A stretch of 56,491 nucleotides of DNA from Cognatiyoonia sp965661665 (GCF_965661665.1 NZ_CBFIEO010000018.1:1-56491); one strand, 5' to 3'. Positions 42,923-52,212 are shown, counted from the stretch's first letter. The notes: generated by a model not told the origin, from the letters alone. Numbers and translations are program-made.

Positions 42923-43897
42923 ATGAAAGTTGCCGTCACTGATATCTTTGACACCTCCAAAACCGCCTTGCAGGCCTATGGCGCAGGCGACAGCCAAGCC
43001 GACGCCGTTGCTAAAGCCGTCGTGCGCGCCGAAGTCTTGGGGAATATCATCTGCGGCCTCTATTATTTGGAAAGCTACTGCACGCAACTCGCCTCCGGCC
43101 GCGTCAACGGCACGGTGGAGCCTGTCGTGACCCAACCGCGCCCAGGCGCTGTCTTTTCCGACGCGCGGTTTGGCTTTGCCCAACCCGCCTTCGCCGCAGC
43201 GCTCCCAAAAGCGATCGAGGCGGCCCGCACCAATGGTGTCGCAACCCTCGCCATCGCGCATTCGCACACCTGTACATCGCTCGGCTATTTCACTGAACAA
43301 ATCGCCGACGCTGGACTGATCGGCATCGGCGCCACCAATGCCTCCCCTGTGGTTGCCCCTCCAGGCGGCAATAAGGCGGTGATCGGCACCAACCCCTTCG
43401 CCATGTCCGTCCCCGGCGATGGCAAGCTCGCGATGCATTTTGATTTCTCCACCTCCGCCGTGGCCCTTGGCAAGATCACGATGGCGAAAGCCGCGGGGGA
43501 GAAGATCCCCTTGGGCTGGGCCGTTGATGAAAACGGCGACCCCACAACGGACCCAGAGGCAGCCCTCAAAGGCGCACTGGTCAGCGCGGGCGGCTACAAG
43601 GGCTGGGGCCTCGGACTGATGGTAGAACTTTTGGCGGCAGGTCTCACAGGTTCCGTCAACTCGCTAGACGTGGGCGGGCTGAAATTGCCAGATGGCCCAC
43701 CGCACGGGCTTGGCCAATTCTACATCCTCATCGACCCCACCACCCACGGCGACCACTTCGCTGACCGCTTCGCCCGCGTGGCCAACGCCGTCGCCGCGCA
43801 AGACGGCGCCCGCATCCCGGGTGCGGCGCGCAAAGAAATGGAAGTCATCGACGTGCCCGACGCGCTATGGTCCGCTGTCACTAAGCTCGCAAGCTAA
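42923..43897 (+). CDS. Ldh-family (malate/L-lactate/sulfolactate-type) NAD(P)-dependent oxidoreductase
   Basis: 324 aa. Family Ldh_2 (not the classic lactate dehydrogenase). Motifs: the His-containing IAHSHTCTSLGYF, TNASPVVAPPGG, GTNPFAMSVPG, and SAGGYKGWGLGLMVELLAAGLTG, cut to YKGWGLGLMVELLA. Related enzymes act on malate, L-lactate, (2R)-3-sulfolactate, ureidoglycolate or piperideine-2-carboxylate, so the substrate is not fixed by sequence. It lies 14 bases after lolD, probably by read-through. Confidence 0.85.
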   Translation: MKVAVTDIFDTSKTALQAYGAGDSQADAVAKAVVRAEVLGNIICGLYYLESYCTQLASGRVNGTVEPVVTQPRPGAVFSDARFGFAQPAFAAALPKAIEAARTNGVATLAIAHSHTCTSLGYFTEQIADAGLIGIGATNASPVVAPPGGNKAVIGTNPFAMSVPGDGKLAMHFDFSTSAVALGKITMAKAAGEKIPLGWAVDENGDPTTDPEAALKGALVSAGGYKGWGLGLMVELLAAGLTGSVNSLDVGGLKLPDGPPHGLGQFYILIDPTTHGDHFADRFARVANAVAAQDGARIPGAARKEMEVIDVPDALWSAVTKLAS

Positions 43898-44002
43898 GCG
43901 TCCATCACATCCCGCTAACTTTGGCGTGAGCCGCGCCAATTCTGAGTGAAATGCTTGCGGCCTTATGAAATGCATAGGGAAACCCGATAAACGGAGACAC
44001 TC

Positions 44003-44638
44003 ATGCGCACACTCGCCCTTAGCCTTGCCGCCACGATCCTCGCCGCTGCGGCCTCTGCTGGCCCCGTCAGCTTTGCCAATGGCTGAAAAGAACAGCGCCT
44101 GTCGCTTTTCTCCTCGAATGACTACAATTTCGGCTCCACCCTCAGCATGGTCTCCGACGGATAGGTCAGCATCGCATGGACGCGGCTGCCCACGTCCGAA
44201 TGGAACGCCAGCGGCGCATCGTGGAGCCGGACCGTCGAACAATCCGTCCCACCCACAGACCTCAGCCGCAAAGGCGGCGATGATCGCAACATCTCTCTCT
44301 ATTTCGTCTTCGTCGCTGAAGCGGTGGCCTCAAGTCTTGAAGGCAAGGGCATTCGCTCCCTTCTTGGCAGCAATGATGTGCGGGTGATGCAATACGCATG
44401 GGGCGGCAACCACGCCCGTGGCACGGTGATCCCGTCGCCCTATGGCTCTGGCGGCGTCACCATTCCGCTGCGGCAAGCCAGCACCGGCTCCCACTCGGAA
44501 CGTGTTGATCTCGCCGCGGACTACGTCCGTGCCTTTAGCGGTGCGAAAGGGGCACTCATTGGCCTCGCGGTCTCTGGCGATAGCGATGACACCGACTGTA
44601 GGATCCACGCCGCCATCGGAAGCCTTTCGCTGAGCTAA
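44003..44638 (+). pseudogene. DUF3047 domain protein gene with two in-frame stops
   Basis: A frame of 212 codons from an ATG with ACGGAGA upstream. The signal peptide MRTLALSLAATILAAAASAG is followed by a DUF3047-like domain: SLFSSNDYNFG, GGDDRNISLYFVF, MQYAWGGNHARGTVIPSPY, DLAADYVRAFSGAKGALIG. It is broken by TGA (44084; FANG*KEQR, where Trp is expected) and TAG (44162). The frame is preserved throughout. The second half alone cannot be secreted. Confidence 0.83.
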
Positions 44639-44641
44639 AGC

Positions 44642-45061
44642 CTAGCTGTCGCTCTTGGCCTGCGCCTTCATTACCTGATCGGCCTTCTTGCGGACCAAGA
44701 CCGTCCGCAAGTCATTCATCGTCATCAGCAACGTATCCGTGATCTCGGCCGACTCCTCGTCAGAGGCTTTCGACTGCGCCCATTGCGTCGTCTTATTCAG
44801 ATGATCGACCGCGCTGTGAATATCATCGAGCGTCCGCGCCTTCAGAAGCGCGATCCGCTTCTCCATCCACGCTTCAATCGCGGCCAGATCTTCCGCACTC
44901 AGCTCACGGCTGCCATGCGGTTTGATCTCTTGCTTGTTGACGTTGACCACGGCGATCTGATCCATGTCGATCCGCCGCTGCCGGTTTTCCGTATTTACAT
45001 GAAACACCACTGCGCCGTTCTCACGGATCCGAAAATAATACTCAGGAGGCTCTACGCTCAT
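44642..45061 (-). CDS. Conserved hypothetical protein (Rhodobacterales)
   Basis: 139 aa, soluble. The N-terminal part YYFRIRENGAVVFHVNTEN looks like a small beta structure, then RRIDMDQIAVVNV, then a long helical C-terminal half (LSAEDLAAIEAWMEKRIALL). No known domain recognised. It stands between the DUF3047 remnant (convergent) and aspartate aminotransferase (same strand, 131 bases away). The intervening gap contains a CGGACGCGTCCG palindrome (45154-45165). Confidence 0.75.
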   Translation of the reverse strand: MSVEPPEYYFRIRENGAVVFHVNTENRQRRIDMDQIAVVNVNKQEIKPHGSRELSAEDLAAIEAWMEKRIALLKARTLDDIHSAVDHLNKTTQWAQSKASDEESAEITDTLLMTMNDLRTVLVRKKADQVMKAQAKSDS

Positions 45062-45192
45062 CTTCGCCTCACATCTGAGCCCTCACCCAAACAGCCAAAC
45101 CGGTGCCCGACCAGTGCGACTTCTCTAGAGTCTTTCGCTTCAAATACCTCCGCCGGACGCGTCCGACGTAAGCAAGGATTAAACTGCCCCGA

Positions 45193-46395
45193 TCACTTTA
45201 ACCCGTCACAAAATGTCCTGATCCGCGCGCAGGCTTCGGTAAGGTCTGCGTCTGAGGTGGCATAGCTCACCCGAAAGTTGGGGCTGACGCCGAAGGCCGC
45301 GCCAAACACGACTGCGACGCCGGTGTCTTCGAGCAGCGCTGTCGCGAAATCCTTGTCCGTTTCGATCAGAACTCCATTGGACGTCGTCTTGCCTATGCAG
45401 CCCGCAATGGACGGATAGACATAAAACGCGCCTTCTGGCCGGGGGCAGGTGATGCCGGGGCAGGCGTTGAGCGCGTCGACCACCAAATCCCGTCGGCGTT
45501 CAAAGAGCTTGGCATTGTCGGCCAGAAAGTCTTGCGGCCCGTTCAACGCCTCAACCGCCGCATATTGTCCGATGGAGGAGGGGTTGGAGGTGGATTGCGA
45601 CTGCACTTTACGCATCGCTTTGATCAGCATCTCCGGCCCCGCAGCATAGCCAATCCGCCAACCTGTCATCGCATAGGCTTTTGAGACGCCATTTACCGTT
45701 AAAGTCCGATTATAAAGCTTCGGCTCCAGCTGCGCCGGCGTGCAGAACTTGAAATCGCCAAACGCCAGATGTTCATACATATCGTCGGTGATGACCCAGA
45801 CATGCGGGAACTCTACCAGCACGTCGGTGAGCGCCTTCAATTCCTCCCATGAATACCCAGCCCCAGTCGGATTCGACGGGGAATTAAACAAGAACCACTT
45901 CGTCTTGGGTGTGATGGCAGCTCGTAACTGATCTGGCATGATCTTGAACTGGTTTTTCAACGTCGCCTCAATCACCACAGGCTCCCCACCGGCGAGCAGC
46001 ACCATATCGGGGTAGCTGACCCAATAGGGGGCGGGAATGATGACCTCATCGCCCGCGTTCAGTGTCGCCATGAACGCATTGTAGAGCACTTGCTTGCCGC
46101 CGGCACCCACAGTGACCTGAGAGGGCTCATAGTTCAGACCATTGTCGCGCTTGAACTTGTCGCAGATCGCCTGCTTCAACTCCGGCACACCATCGACAGC
46201 GGTATAGCGCGTCTTCCCGCTCTCAATCGCAGCCTTACCTGCCTCCTGAATATGCTCCGGCGTGTCAAAATCCGGCTCGCCCGCGCCAAGCCCTATCACA
46301 TCGCGCCCTGCCGCCTTCAACTCCGCCGCCTTCGTCGTCACTACGATCGTTGGCGAGGGTTTGACGCGGTCTAGTGTCGCAGAGAGGAAAGTCAT
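45193..46395 (-). CDS. aatA: Aspartate aminotransferase (class I, 1b type)
   Basis: 400 aa. PLP-dependent aminotransferase of the I-gamma/1b group. The PLP-lysine lies in TLTVNGVSKAYAMTGWRIGYAAG, here shortened to NGVSKAYAMTGWRIGY. Substrate and cofactor motifs GAGEPDFDTP, NSPSNPTG and FRVSYA are present. It transfers the amino group between aspartate and 2-oxoglutarate; related 1b enzymes also use prephenate. Start at 46395 (MTFLSATLDRVKPS) is supported by AGGAG and by the family N-terminus; the frame from 46416 is rejected. Confidence 0.92.
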   Translation of the reverse strand: MTFLSATLDRVKPSPTIVVTTKAAELKAAGRDVIGLGAGEPDFDTPEHIQEAGKAAIESGKTRYTAVDGVPELKQAICDKFKRDNGLNYEPSQVTVGAGGKQVLYNAFMATLNAGDEVIIPAPYWVSYPDMVLLAGGEPVVIEATLKNQFKIMPDQLRAAITPKTKWFLFNSPSNPTGAGYSWEELKALTDVLVEFPHVWVITDDMYEHLAFGDFKFCTPAQLEPKLYNRTLTVNGVSKAYAMTGWRIGYAAGPEMLIKAMRKVQSQSTSNPSSIGQYAAVEALNGPQDFLADNAKLFERRRDLVVDALNACPGITCPRPEGAFYVYPSIAGCIGKTTSNGVLIETDKDFATALLEDTGVAVVFGAAFGVSPNFRVSYATSDADLTEACARIRTFCDGLK

Positions 46396-46476
46396 TGTCG
46401 GCTCCTGTGTGGCCATTGAACTCGATTGATGTCATAGGATCATCAAATGCCCCGTTGCAAGCCAAGAGGCCGGAAA

Positions 46477-46869
46477 ATGAGCACTGATGACTGGTACGCG
46501 GAAGACGCCGCCACCTTTGGCGACAGGCTCGCCGCCGCGCGGGAGATGGCAAGTTTGAGCCAAGCGGACCTTGCCAAAAGGCTTGGCGTAAAAACCAGCG
46601 TGATCCGCGCGTGGGAGGAAGACCTCAAAGAACCTCGCGCCAACAGGTTGCAAATGCTCTGCGGCATGCTCAGCGTCTCGATCCCGTGGCTCTTGACGGG
46701 CGACGGTGACGGGGTCGATGGGCCCGTGGGCGACGATGCCGCGATGGACCAAGACCTGAAAACTATTTTGGCCGACATGCGCACGCTACGCGCCGAAATG
46801 ACACGGTCGGCCGATCGCTTGGCGCTCCTAGAAAAGCGCCTGCGCAAAATGATGGGAGATCAAGCATGA
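46477..46869 (+). CDS. XRE-family regulator with C-terminal coiled coil
   Basis: 130 aa. HTH_XRE (about 13-68) with SLSQADLAKRLGVKTSVIRAWE, then IPWLLTGDG, and a helical C-terminal part (ILADMRTLRAEMTRSADRLALLEKR, quoted as MRTLRAEMTRSADRLALLEK) that could dimerise. The start at 46477 is chosen over 46447 by distance to the HTH. It overlaps sdhE by 4 bases, a pairing common in Rhodobacterales. Target unknown; control of sdhE or respiration is possible. Confidence 0.85.
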   Translation: MSTDDWYAEDAATFGDRLAAAREMASLSQADLAKRLGVKTSVIRAWEEDLKEPRANRLQMLCGMLSVSIPWLLTGDGDGVDGPVGDDAAMDQDLKTILADMRTLRAEMTRSADRLALLEKRLRKMMGDQA

Positions 46870-47138
46870 CCGAGCCACGGGATATGAAAATCAAACGCTT
46901 GCACATGCGCTCCATCCGGCGCGGGATCAAAGAAATGGACCTGATCTTTTCGGACTACGCCACCAAGCATCTGCCTGACCTCTCTGACGCCGATCTCGAC
47001 CTCTATGACCAGTTGCTGTCGGAAAGCGATCTGGTAATTTACAGCTGGATCACAGGTCAAAAGTCCGCGCCAGAGCACTACGCCCAGATGATGGAAACCG
47101 TCGTCGCTGGCGCCCACGGCCTGACGCGTCCAAACTAA
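46866..47138 (+). CDS. sdhE: Succinate dehydrogenase assembly factor SdhE
   Basis: 90 aa. Small FAD assembly factor (SdhE/Sdh5, DUF339). The signature RRGIKEMD carries the conserved RGxxE motif, followed by the helical bundle (LPDLSDADLDLYDQLLSES). It promotes covalent flavinylation of SdhA. Its start overlaps the XRE gene. Length matches the family. Confidence 0.92.
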   Translation: MTEPRDMKIKRLHMRSIRRGIKEMDLIFSDYATKHLPDLSDADLDLYDQLLSESDLVIYSWITGQKSAPEHYAQMMETVVAGAHGLTRPN

Positions 47139-47212
47139 TCCACAACGATTAACTCTAATTTTCCGATTGCCAGTCATAACCGCTGCAAGCAACGGGAACG
47201 GAGTTTTTGAAA

Positions 47213-47734
47213 ATGAGCATCCACAGCGCACTGTCCAAGGTGCCTCAAACGCCTGGGCTGTTGCCAGAAGACACAGCTTTTATGGCCAGCTAGCTGGAAG
47301 GGCTGACATTGGTTGAATGGCTCCATCGTCTGCCGCTTGATGTCATCAAGGACGAATTCGAACGCCTCGGTATTTTGGAGATTAATCCTGTTCAGGCGCT
47401 GCTTCTTTTCAACGTCGGCGAAAACGAAGTGACAGCGGGGGAGTTTAAGAGCCGCGGTTACTATCAAGGCTCAAACGTCAGCTACAACCTCAAGAAACTG
47501 GTGGATGCCGGTTATATGCATCATGAGCGGAGCGAGGTTGACCGCCGATCGGTCCGCGTGCGCCTGACACAAAAGGGCCGCGGTATCCGCGATGTTGTCG
47601 CCAAACTTTTCGCGACCCACTCCGATGGCCTTGTCAGTCGTGGTGTGGTCGATTTGATGGGGATGGATGATATCGTATCATCCTTGCGCCGGATCGAACG
47701 CTACTGGACCGAACAAACCCGCTACATCTACTGA
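47213..47734 (+). pseudogene. ldtR: LdtR/MarR-like winged-helix regulator interrupted by one amber codon
   Basis: 174 codons with one in-frame TAG at 47291 (codon 27: AFMAS*LEGLTLVE, where a Gln is likely and a single C-to-T change explains it). The rest is intact: INPVQALLLFNVGE, EVTAGEFKSRGYYQGSNVSYNL as recognition region, and RRSVRVRLTQKGRG as the wing. This resembles LdtR, a regulator linked to cell-wall L,D-transpeptidases in alphaproteobacteria. A truncated but still winged-helix-containing product could start at TTG 47309 (141 aa), so function may not be lost. Confidence 0.8.
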
Positions 47735-47743
47735 TCGCGCAGA

Positions 47744-48481
47744 TCAACCGGGCGGGTGCATGGCGGTCTCTAACCCACCAATGGCAAAACTGCTCAACTC
47801 ACGGATCAGCTTGCGGCGCATGGCGTTGCCATAGTCCTCAAACCCCTTGGCCTCCTCCACGAAAGACGCGGGACCGCGAATGACACGTTGTTCGAAATAG
47901 TCGATCAGCCCCTCTTTGCGGTCCGCGCCTTCGACATTGATGACAAGCCCATTTACGGTGATCCCGTCAAAGGGCATCGAATTGTAGATCATGCGGGGAC
48001 TGAAACCTGAGTTGTTTTTACCATCCCCCGACACATCAATGGTGTGGGCAAAACACTCCGGCCGCTCCGCTAAAAGGTTGATCCCATAGCGCAGAGCCAG
48101 CCCAAGCGCCGTCATATCCGCGCGGGTGATCCGCCGAGATTGTCGAATGATGTCAGATACTTGATGCAAATGATTGGGCTCCTCGATCAGCACCCAAGGC
48201 AGGATTTGCGTCTGTGCTGACGGCCCTGACCAATCAAACACAGCCAAAGCAACCGGATCAGGGCTGACAAAAAACGCATCCTGAACGTCTTCTGCCAGCA
48301 ACGCATCGGCCAAACCGTTGCGTTGCAGCCGATCCTCATCACCATCGACAGAGGCCGATACATCCAGCGCCAAAACCAATGCCAGCCGACAGGCCGAAGC
48401 GGGCAGCGCCAAAAGCATGCCCAAGATCAAAGAGAGGCCGAAAAGCCTTACCAATGGCCTGTATTTTCCATGCTTGCCCAA
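47744..48481 (-). CDS. DUF1194 protein with von Willebrand A domain
   Basis: 245 aa. The signal peptide (LFGLSLILGMLLALPASA) precedes a VWA-like domain with the metal-site motif DVSASVD (DxSxS), then ADMTALGLAL and DVSGDGKNN. This is DUF1194, an exported VWA family of unknown role. The start at 48481 overlaps the upstream VOC gene by 34 bases; a TTG at 48454 is an alternative that shortens the overlap to 7. The stop is 9 bases from the regulator end. Confidence 0.85.
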   Translation of the reverse strand: MGKHGKYRPLVRLFGLSLILGMLLALPASACRLALVLALDVSASVDGDEDRLQRNGLADALLAEDVQDAFFVSPDPVALAVFDWSGPSAQTQILPWVLIEEPNHLHQVSDIIRQSRRITRADMTALGLALRYGINLLAERPECFAHTIDVSGDGKNNSGFSPRMIYNSMPFDGITVNGLVINVEGADRKEGLIDYFEQRVIRGPASFVEEAKGFEDYGNAMRRKLIRELSSFAIGGLETAMHPPG

Positions 48482-48876
48482 GGCTCTGCGGGGTCCTTTG
48501 CACCGCCCTTCTGCAGCAACTCAATCGAGATATTGTCAGGCGAGCGGACAAACGCCATACGCCCATCGCGGGGCGGACGGTTGATCGTCACGCCATTGTC
48601 CATCAGATGCTGGCAGAGCGTGTAGATATCATCGGTCTCATAGGCCAGATGCCCAAAATGACGACTGTCAGAAGGCAACCCCTCATCCCCGTCCCAATTG
48701 TGGGTCAGCTCAACTGGGAAATCCTCATCCCCCGGCGCCGCCATGAAAATCAGTGAAAACCGACCGCTTTCGCTGTCATGCCGCCGCGTCTCCCGCATCC
48801 CCAGAAGTTCAAAAAACTTCATCGTCGCGTCCAGATCCTTCACGCGCACCATGGTGTGTAGATATTTCAAGTGCAT
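48448..48876 (-). CDS. gloA: Lactoylglutathione lyase-type VOC protein
   Basis: 142 aa. Glyoxalase I pattern: MHLKYLHTMVRVKDLDATM, KFFELLGMRETRR, VELTHNWD, HFGHLAYETDDIY, and SIELLQKG. The four expected metal ligands are present (H8 or nearby, E in VELTHN, H in FGHLAY, E in SIELLQ). It detoxifies methylglyoxal as the glutathione hemithioacetal. The gene overlaps DUF1194 by 34 bases. Confidence 0.88.
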   Translation of the reverse strand: MHLKYLHTMVRVKDLDATMKFFELLGMRETRRHDSESGRFSLIFMAAPGDEDFPVELTHNWDGDEGLPSDSRHFGHLAYETDDIYTLCQHLMDNGVTINRPPRDGRMAFVRSPDNISIELLQKGGAKDPAEPWASMENTGHW

Positions 48877-48945
48877 CCCAGCCTCCGTCTAACGTCTTTG
48901 ACAAAAACTTAGAGCGCGACCGCTCCGGAGCCAATGCAGATTGGA

Positions 48946-49962
48946 CTAAAACGCCGACCGAAAGTTCAGGCCAAAGGTGCCAGCGCTGCTGCCAAACTGC
49001 TCGAGGTTGGATTCAGTTTGCTCATACCCAACCGAGACGACCGGCTAAAATCCAAAAAATTCCGCCTGCGGGATCGCAATGTCGGCACTGAACGTGACCG
49101 AGGTATCAGTGCGGTCAAACGGTGCAAAGCGCGTGTCGCCAATATCTTCGGCCAAAACTTTAGCGTTGCCGAAGAATGTGCCATCCGAAGCAACATCTGC
49201 GGGCTCAAATCCAACATCTAGCAACACAGGCGACAATTCCGCATCCAAAACAGTTGGTGCCACCGTGGTTCCTTCGGACATGCCACCGTTTAAGCTCATG
49301 TTCACAAAATCTGTGTTGATCAAAACCTCGCCTTGGACGCGAGCGGGTTGCCCAGAAAGCAATCCGACGTGGACCCCTGACGTTGGGGTCAACAACAGGC
49401 TTGTGTAAACTTCATCAAAATTCAGAATGCCAATATAATAGTCGGTATAAGCAACCAAGTCTTTGTCCGGCTGGCTGGCCAAAGGTGCGGTATAGCCACC
49501 CGCCTGCGCATAGTTGGTACCAGCCATGAACGTCTGGAACTGACCGCCATCCATGACAAGCGCGCCAACCGTGGCCTCATCCTCGCTGGTCTGCACATAG
49601 GAGACAAAGAACCTGTCGAGCGGATCTTCCTGCTGGGTCTAGGCAATATAGCCCGGCACATCCAAGGCAGGGGTCCGCTCACACACAGCACTCTCTGGTG
49701 TTGAGTCGAGCGACCTGATGCGTACTTCCAGCGTCCCCGCATTCGGATCGTAGGAGTCACCGTCCAAAGTTCCGGCGATCGCCTCCGGAACGCCATTGCC
49801 AGCAATCGGAACCTCTTCCCCGTCATCATCTAGCAAAGGTTCCTCATCATCCGGCAAATCAACCGGTGTGTCGTCCTCACTCAAACCAAAATCCAAAGGA
49901 TGCTGATTATCGCATGCTGCCAATAATGCGATAAAGGATGCCATCGTTAGAAAACGTGTCAT
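48946..49962 (-). pseudogene. TbpB-like surface lipoprotein gene with two in-frame stops
   Basis: One frame of 339 codons. The lipoprotein signal MTRFLTMASFIALLAAC (lipobox LAAC) is followed by an acidic linker (LPDDEEPLLDDDGEEVP) and strand-rich sequence with GEVLINTDFVNMSLNG. It is interrupted by TAG (49639) and TAG (49045) and ends at TAG 48946 with a phenylalanine (LNFRSAF), like a beta-barrel end. GEVLINTDF resembles GDISIDVDFERNSIDG of the lipoprotein at 56210. The fold label is tentative. Confidence 0.7.
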
Positions 49963-50158
49963 GTGAATGCCCTGCGCTCAGTTTAATTGTCGCTTTTTTG
50001 GGTACAAGTCAGATGCGGCAAGAATAAGTCAATGCAAAGCTCGTGCAGCATCAGCCAAAGATTGCCAAATATCGAGGTTTTGCCATACCTTCCCTCAAGA
50101 TATAGTGGCTTCCGACTCAACAGCAGCCACCGGTTGATCCAACGGGCAGGGGACAACG

Positions 50159-50950
50159 ATGCAAGAATACCTCAACGCACTCAAAACCGTGATGGAGCAG
50201 GGCATCCCATCGGATGACCGCACGGGCACGGGCACGATTTCCCACTTCGGTATGCAGTGTCGTTATGACCTTAGCCGCGGCTTCCCACTTGTTACCACCA
50301 AGAAACTCCACCTCAAATCCATTATCCACGAACTCCTCTGGTTTCTCGATGGCGACACCAACATCAAATACCTCAAGGACAACGGCGTCTCCATTTGGGA
50401 CGAATGGGCGGATGAAAACGGCGACCTCGGCCCTGTCTATGGCCACCAATGGCGCAGCTTCCCGAAACCGGGCGGGTCGACCGACCAGATTACCAACCTG
50501 ATCGAGCAGATCAAAACCAACCCCGACAGCCGCCGCCTCATCGTCTCCGCCTGGAACCCTGGCGAGGTGGACGACATGGCGCTCCCCCCCTGTCACACGC
50601 TCTGGCAGGTCCGCGTCCAGAACGGCACCATGCACCTGCAACTCTACCAACGCTCCGCCGACATGTTCCTCGGCGTGCCCTTCAATATCGCCTCCTACGC
50701 GCTGCTCTTGGAAATGCTCGCCCATGTGACGGGCCACACAGCGGGGGAGTTCATCCACACCATGGGCGACGCGCATATCTATTCCAACCATGTGGAGCAG
50801 GTGAAAACCCAGCTTGCCCGTGAACCACGCGAAGCACCGCGCCTCATCATCAATCGCAAGGTCGACAGCATCTTCGATTTCAAGCTCGAAGATTTTGAAT
50901 TCGAAGGCTACGACCCGCACCCCCACATCAAAGCACCGGTGGCTGTATGA
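50159..50950 (+). CDS. thyA: Thymidylate synthase
   Basis: 263 aa. Makes dTMP from dUMP with 5,10-methylene-THF. Motifs: DRTGTGTISHFG, GPVYGHQWRSF, the catalytic C145 in LPPCHTLWQ, and QRSADMFLGVPFNIASYALL, quoted to LGVPFNIASYA. Most homologues read LPPCHAFFQ or similar, so the TLW variant is a mild difference. The following folA starts in the stop region (ATGA). Upstream (49963-50158) holds the promoter, with a GTGGCT/AGCCAC repeat near 50107-50132. Confidence 0.95.
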   Translation: MQEYLNALKTVMEQGIPSDDRTGTGTISHFGMQCRYDLSRGFPLVTTKKLHLKSIIHELLWFLDGDTNIKYLKDNGVSIWDEWADENGDLGPVYGHQWRSFPKPGGSTDQITNLIEQIKTNPDSRRLIVSAWNPGEVDDMALPPCHTLWQVRVQNGTMHLQLYQRSADMFLGVPFNIASYALLLEMLAHVTGHTAGEFIHTMGDAHIYSNHVEQVKTQLAREPREAPRLIINRKVDSIFDFKLEDFEFEGYDPHPHIKAPVAV

Positions 50951-51429
50951 TCTCTCTCATCGTAGGACGTGCCACGAACGGCGCCATTGGCCGCGACGGC
51001 GACATCCCGTGGCACGTGAGCGAAGACCTCAAGTTTTTTCAGAGGGAGACGATGGGCGGCGCCCTCATCATGGGCCGCAAAACATGGGAAAGCCTGCCCT
51101 TTAAGCCCCTGAAAAACCGCCTGAATGTGGTGGTGTCTCGGGGGGAGGTTGCGCGCGCCGACCTATCCGTTAATTCAGTCATGACGGCCGTCAACGCCTG
51201 CCGCGCCGCTGGTCATTCCCGCATTTACGGCATCGGCGGCGCCGGCATCTACGAGGCCATGCTGCCCATCGCCCACCGCCTGTTGATTACAGAGGTGGAT
51301 CTGGAGATCGCCGACGCCGACACCTTCTTCCCCGCTTTCGATGAAAGCGGCTGGACAGTCGAGCCGGGGATCGTGCTGAATGCCGAGGGGCCACGGTGCG
51401 TGATGCGGGAGTTTTTGCGGGTTGGGTGA
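50947..51429 (+). CDS. folA: Dihydrofolate reductase
   Basis: 160 aa. NADPH-dependent reduction of dihydrofolate. IGRDGDIPWHVSEDLKFF holds the substrate Asp (D27). GRKTWESLP and YGIGGAGIYEAML (the GGxxxY nucleotide site) are intact. It overlaps thyA by 4 bases, the common thyA-folA pair in which ThyA makes the dihydrofolate that FolA recycles. Confidence 0.95.
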   Translation: MISLIVGRATNGAIGRDGDIPWHVSEDLKFFQRETMGGALIMGRKTWESLPFKPLKNRLNVVVSRGEVARADLSVNSVMTAVNACRAAGHSRIYGIGGAGIYEAMLPIAHRLLITEVDLEIADADTFFPAFDESGWTVEPGIVLNAEGPRCVMREFLRVG

Positions 51430-51536
51430 TTGCACACCTTCAGCGTTTGTTTGGCGTATTTTACTGAACTAGAGCGCGAGTCTATTTGTTGCTGAATTTT
51501 GGATTTAGGGTGAAAAAATCGTTCACGGTAAAGTTG

Positions 51537-51758
51537 ATGCAGTATGCAAATTTTGTTCTTAAGTTTGGTGAAAGAGAGCTTTTGGACGAATTTGAGATTG
51601 TAAGCCGCGCTTCCGAGCGTCAGAGAATCCACGCCGCCCTCAATCGCATCACGGAGGGCGAATACGGCTATTGCATCGATTGTGGGGAGGAAATCGCGCC
51701 CAAACGCCTTACCGCCGACCCTGCGATTGCGCTCTGTCTGGACTGTCTCAGGGGATAG
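51537..51758 (+). CDS. Short DksA/TraR-type zinc-finger protein, N-terminus atypical
   Basis: About 73 aa from ATG 51537 (or 90 aa from TTG 51486). The C-terminal half is a typical DksA/TraR finger: RIHAALNRITEGEYGYC, then CIDCGEE...CLDCLRG with four cysteines. The N-terminal coiled-coil and acidic tip of DksA are not seen. The first 120 bases (51486-51600) are AT-rich, unlike the GC-rich finger region. This suggests a truncated gene whose reading frame now begins in foreign or intergenic sequence. No strong ribosome site. Function doubtful. Confidence 0.6.
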   Translation: MQYANFVLKFGERELLDEFEIVSRASERQRIHAALNRITEGEYGYCIDCGEEIAPKRLTADPAIALCLDCLRG

Positions 51759-52053
51759 GCGATTCGGCGTGAATGTAGCGAAATTTGTGCGCGGATTCCT
51801 GCTTTTGTTTTGTTCTAAAACCCGTCCCGCCGCACCCGCTGGGATTGTTTTTGACCAAAGTCGAAAGTTAAAACCTGTGGCAATTTTTGTTAACATGCTG
51901 AAATTTTAATAAATTCCTGTTTAGGAATCAGCGAGTCAACCCGAGTGGTGCTTGGCTACGTGGGGAATACAATTTTGGCGTTCCTACGACAGCACGTTAA
52001 ATAATCACCTAGCTTCGTAGATAGTGCTGTTGGTTCCGAGTAAGGGGATGACC
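51759..52053. other. AT-rich intergenic stretch after the DksA-like gene
   Basis: 295 bases, clearly more AT-rich than the surroundings. It holds an inverted repeat ATTCCT-GTTT-AGGAAT (51914-51929) and a possible promoter, TTGGCG (51975-51980) with AATAAT (52000-52005), 19 bases apart, for the small gene at 52054. No coding sequence recognised. Confidence 0.4.
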
Positions 52054-52212
52054 ATGAAAACTGCTGCTGAGATTAAATCTGACAAACAGACGTTTCCGAC
52101 AATACGGCGTTATCCGCTAGACCGCCTATCGGACAAAGCTGAAGAGATGATGCGCCCTGAAAGCGCCTCGGATCTCTCGAAGAAGACAGTAAAGACAAGG
52201 TGGGCGGGCTAA
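52054..52212 (+). CDS. Small hypothetical protein (52 aa)
   Basis: MKTAAEIKSDKQ... continues with a basic-acidic, helix-prone sequence (FPTIRRYPLDRLSDKAEE) and ends in KKTVKTRWAG. The ATG at 52054 is preceded by TAAGGGG at good spacing (52040-52046), which favours it over 52048 and 52024. No known domain. It is convergent with cspA, and its stop lies within a hairpin. Confidence 0.55.
   Translation: MKTAAEIKSDKQTFPTIRRYPLDRLSDKAEEMMRPESASDLSKKTVKTRWAG

Noticed and set aside
45154..45165. Palindrome CGGACGCGTCCG as a terminator
   Set aside because: It has no loop and no T-tract; noted only as part of the gap.
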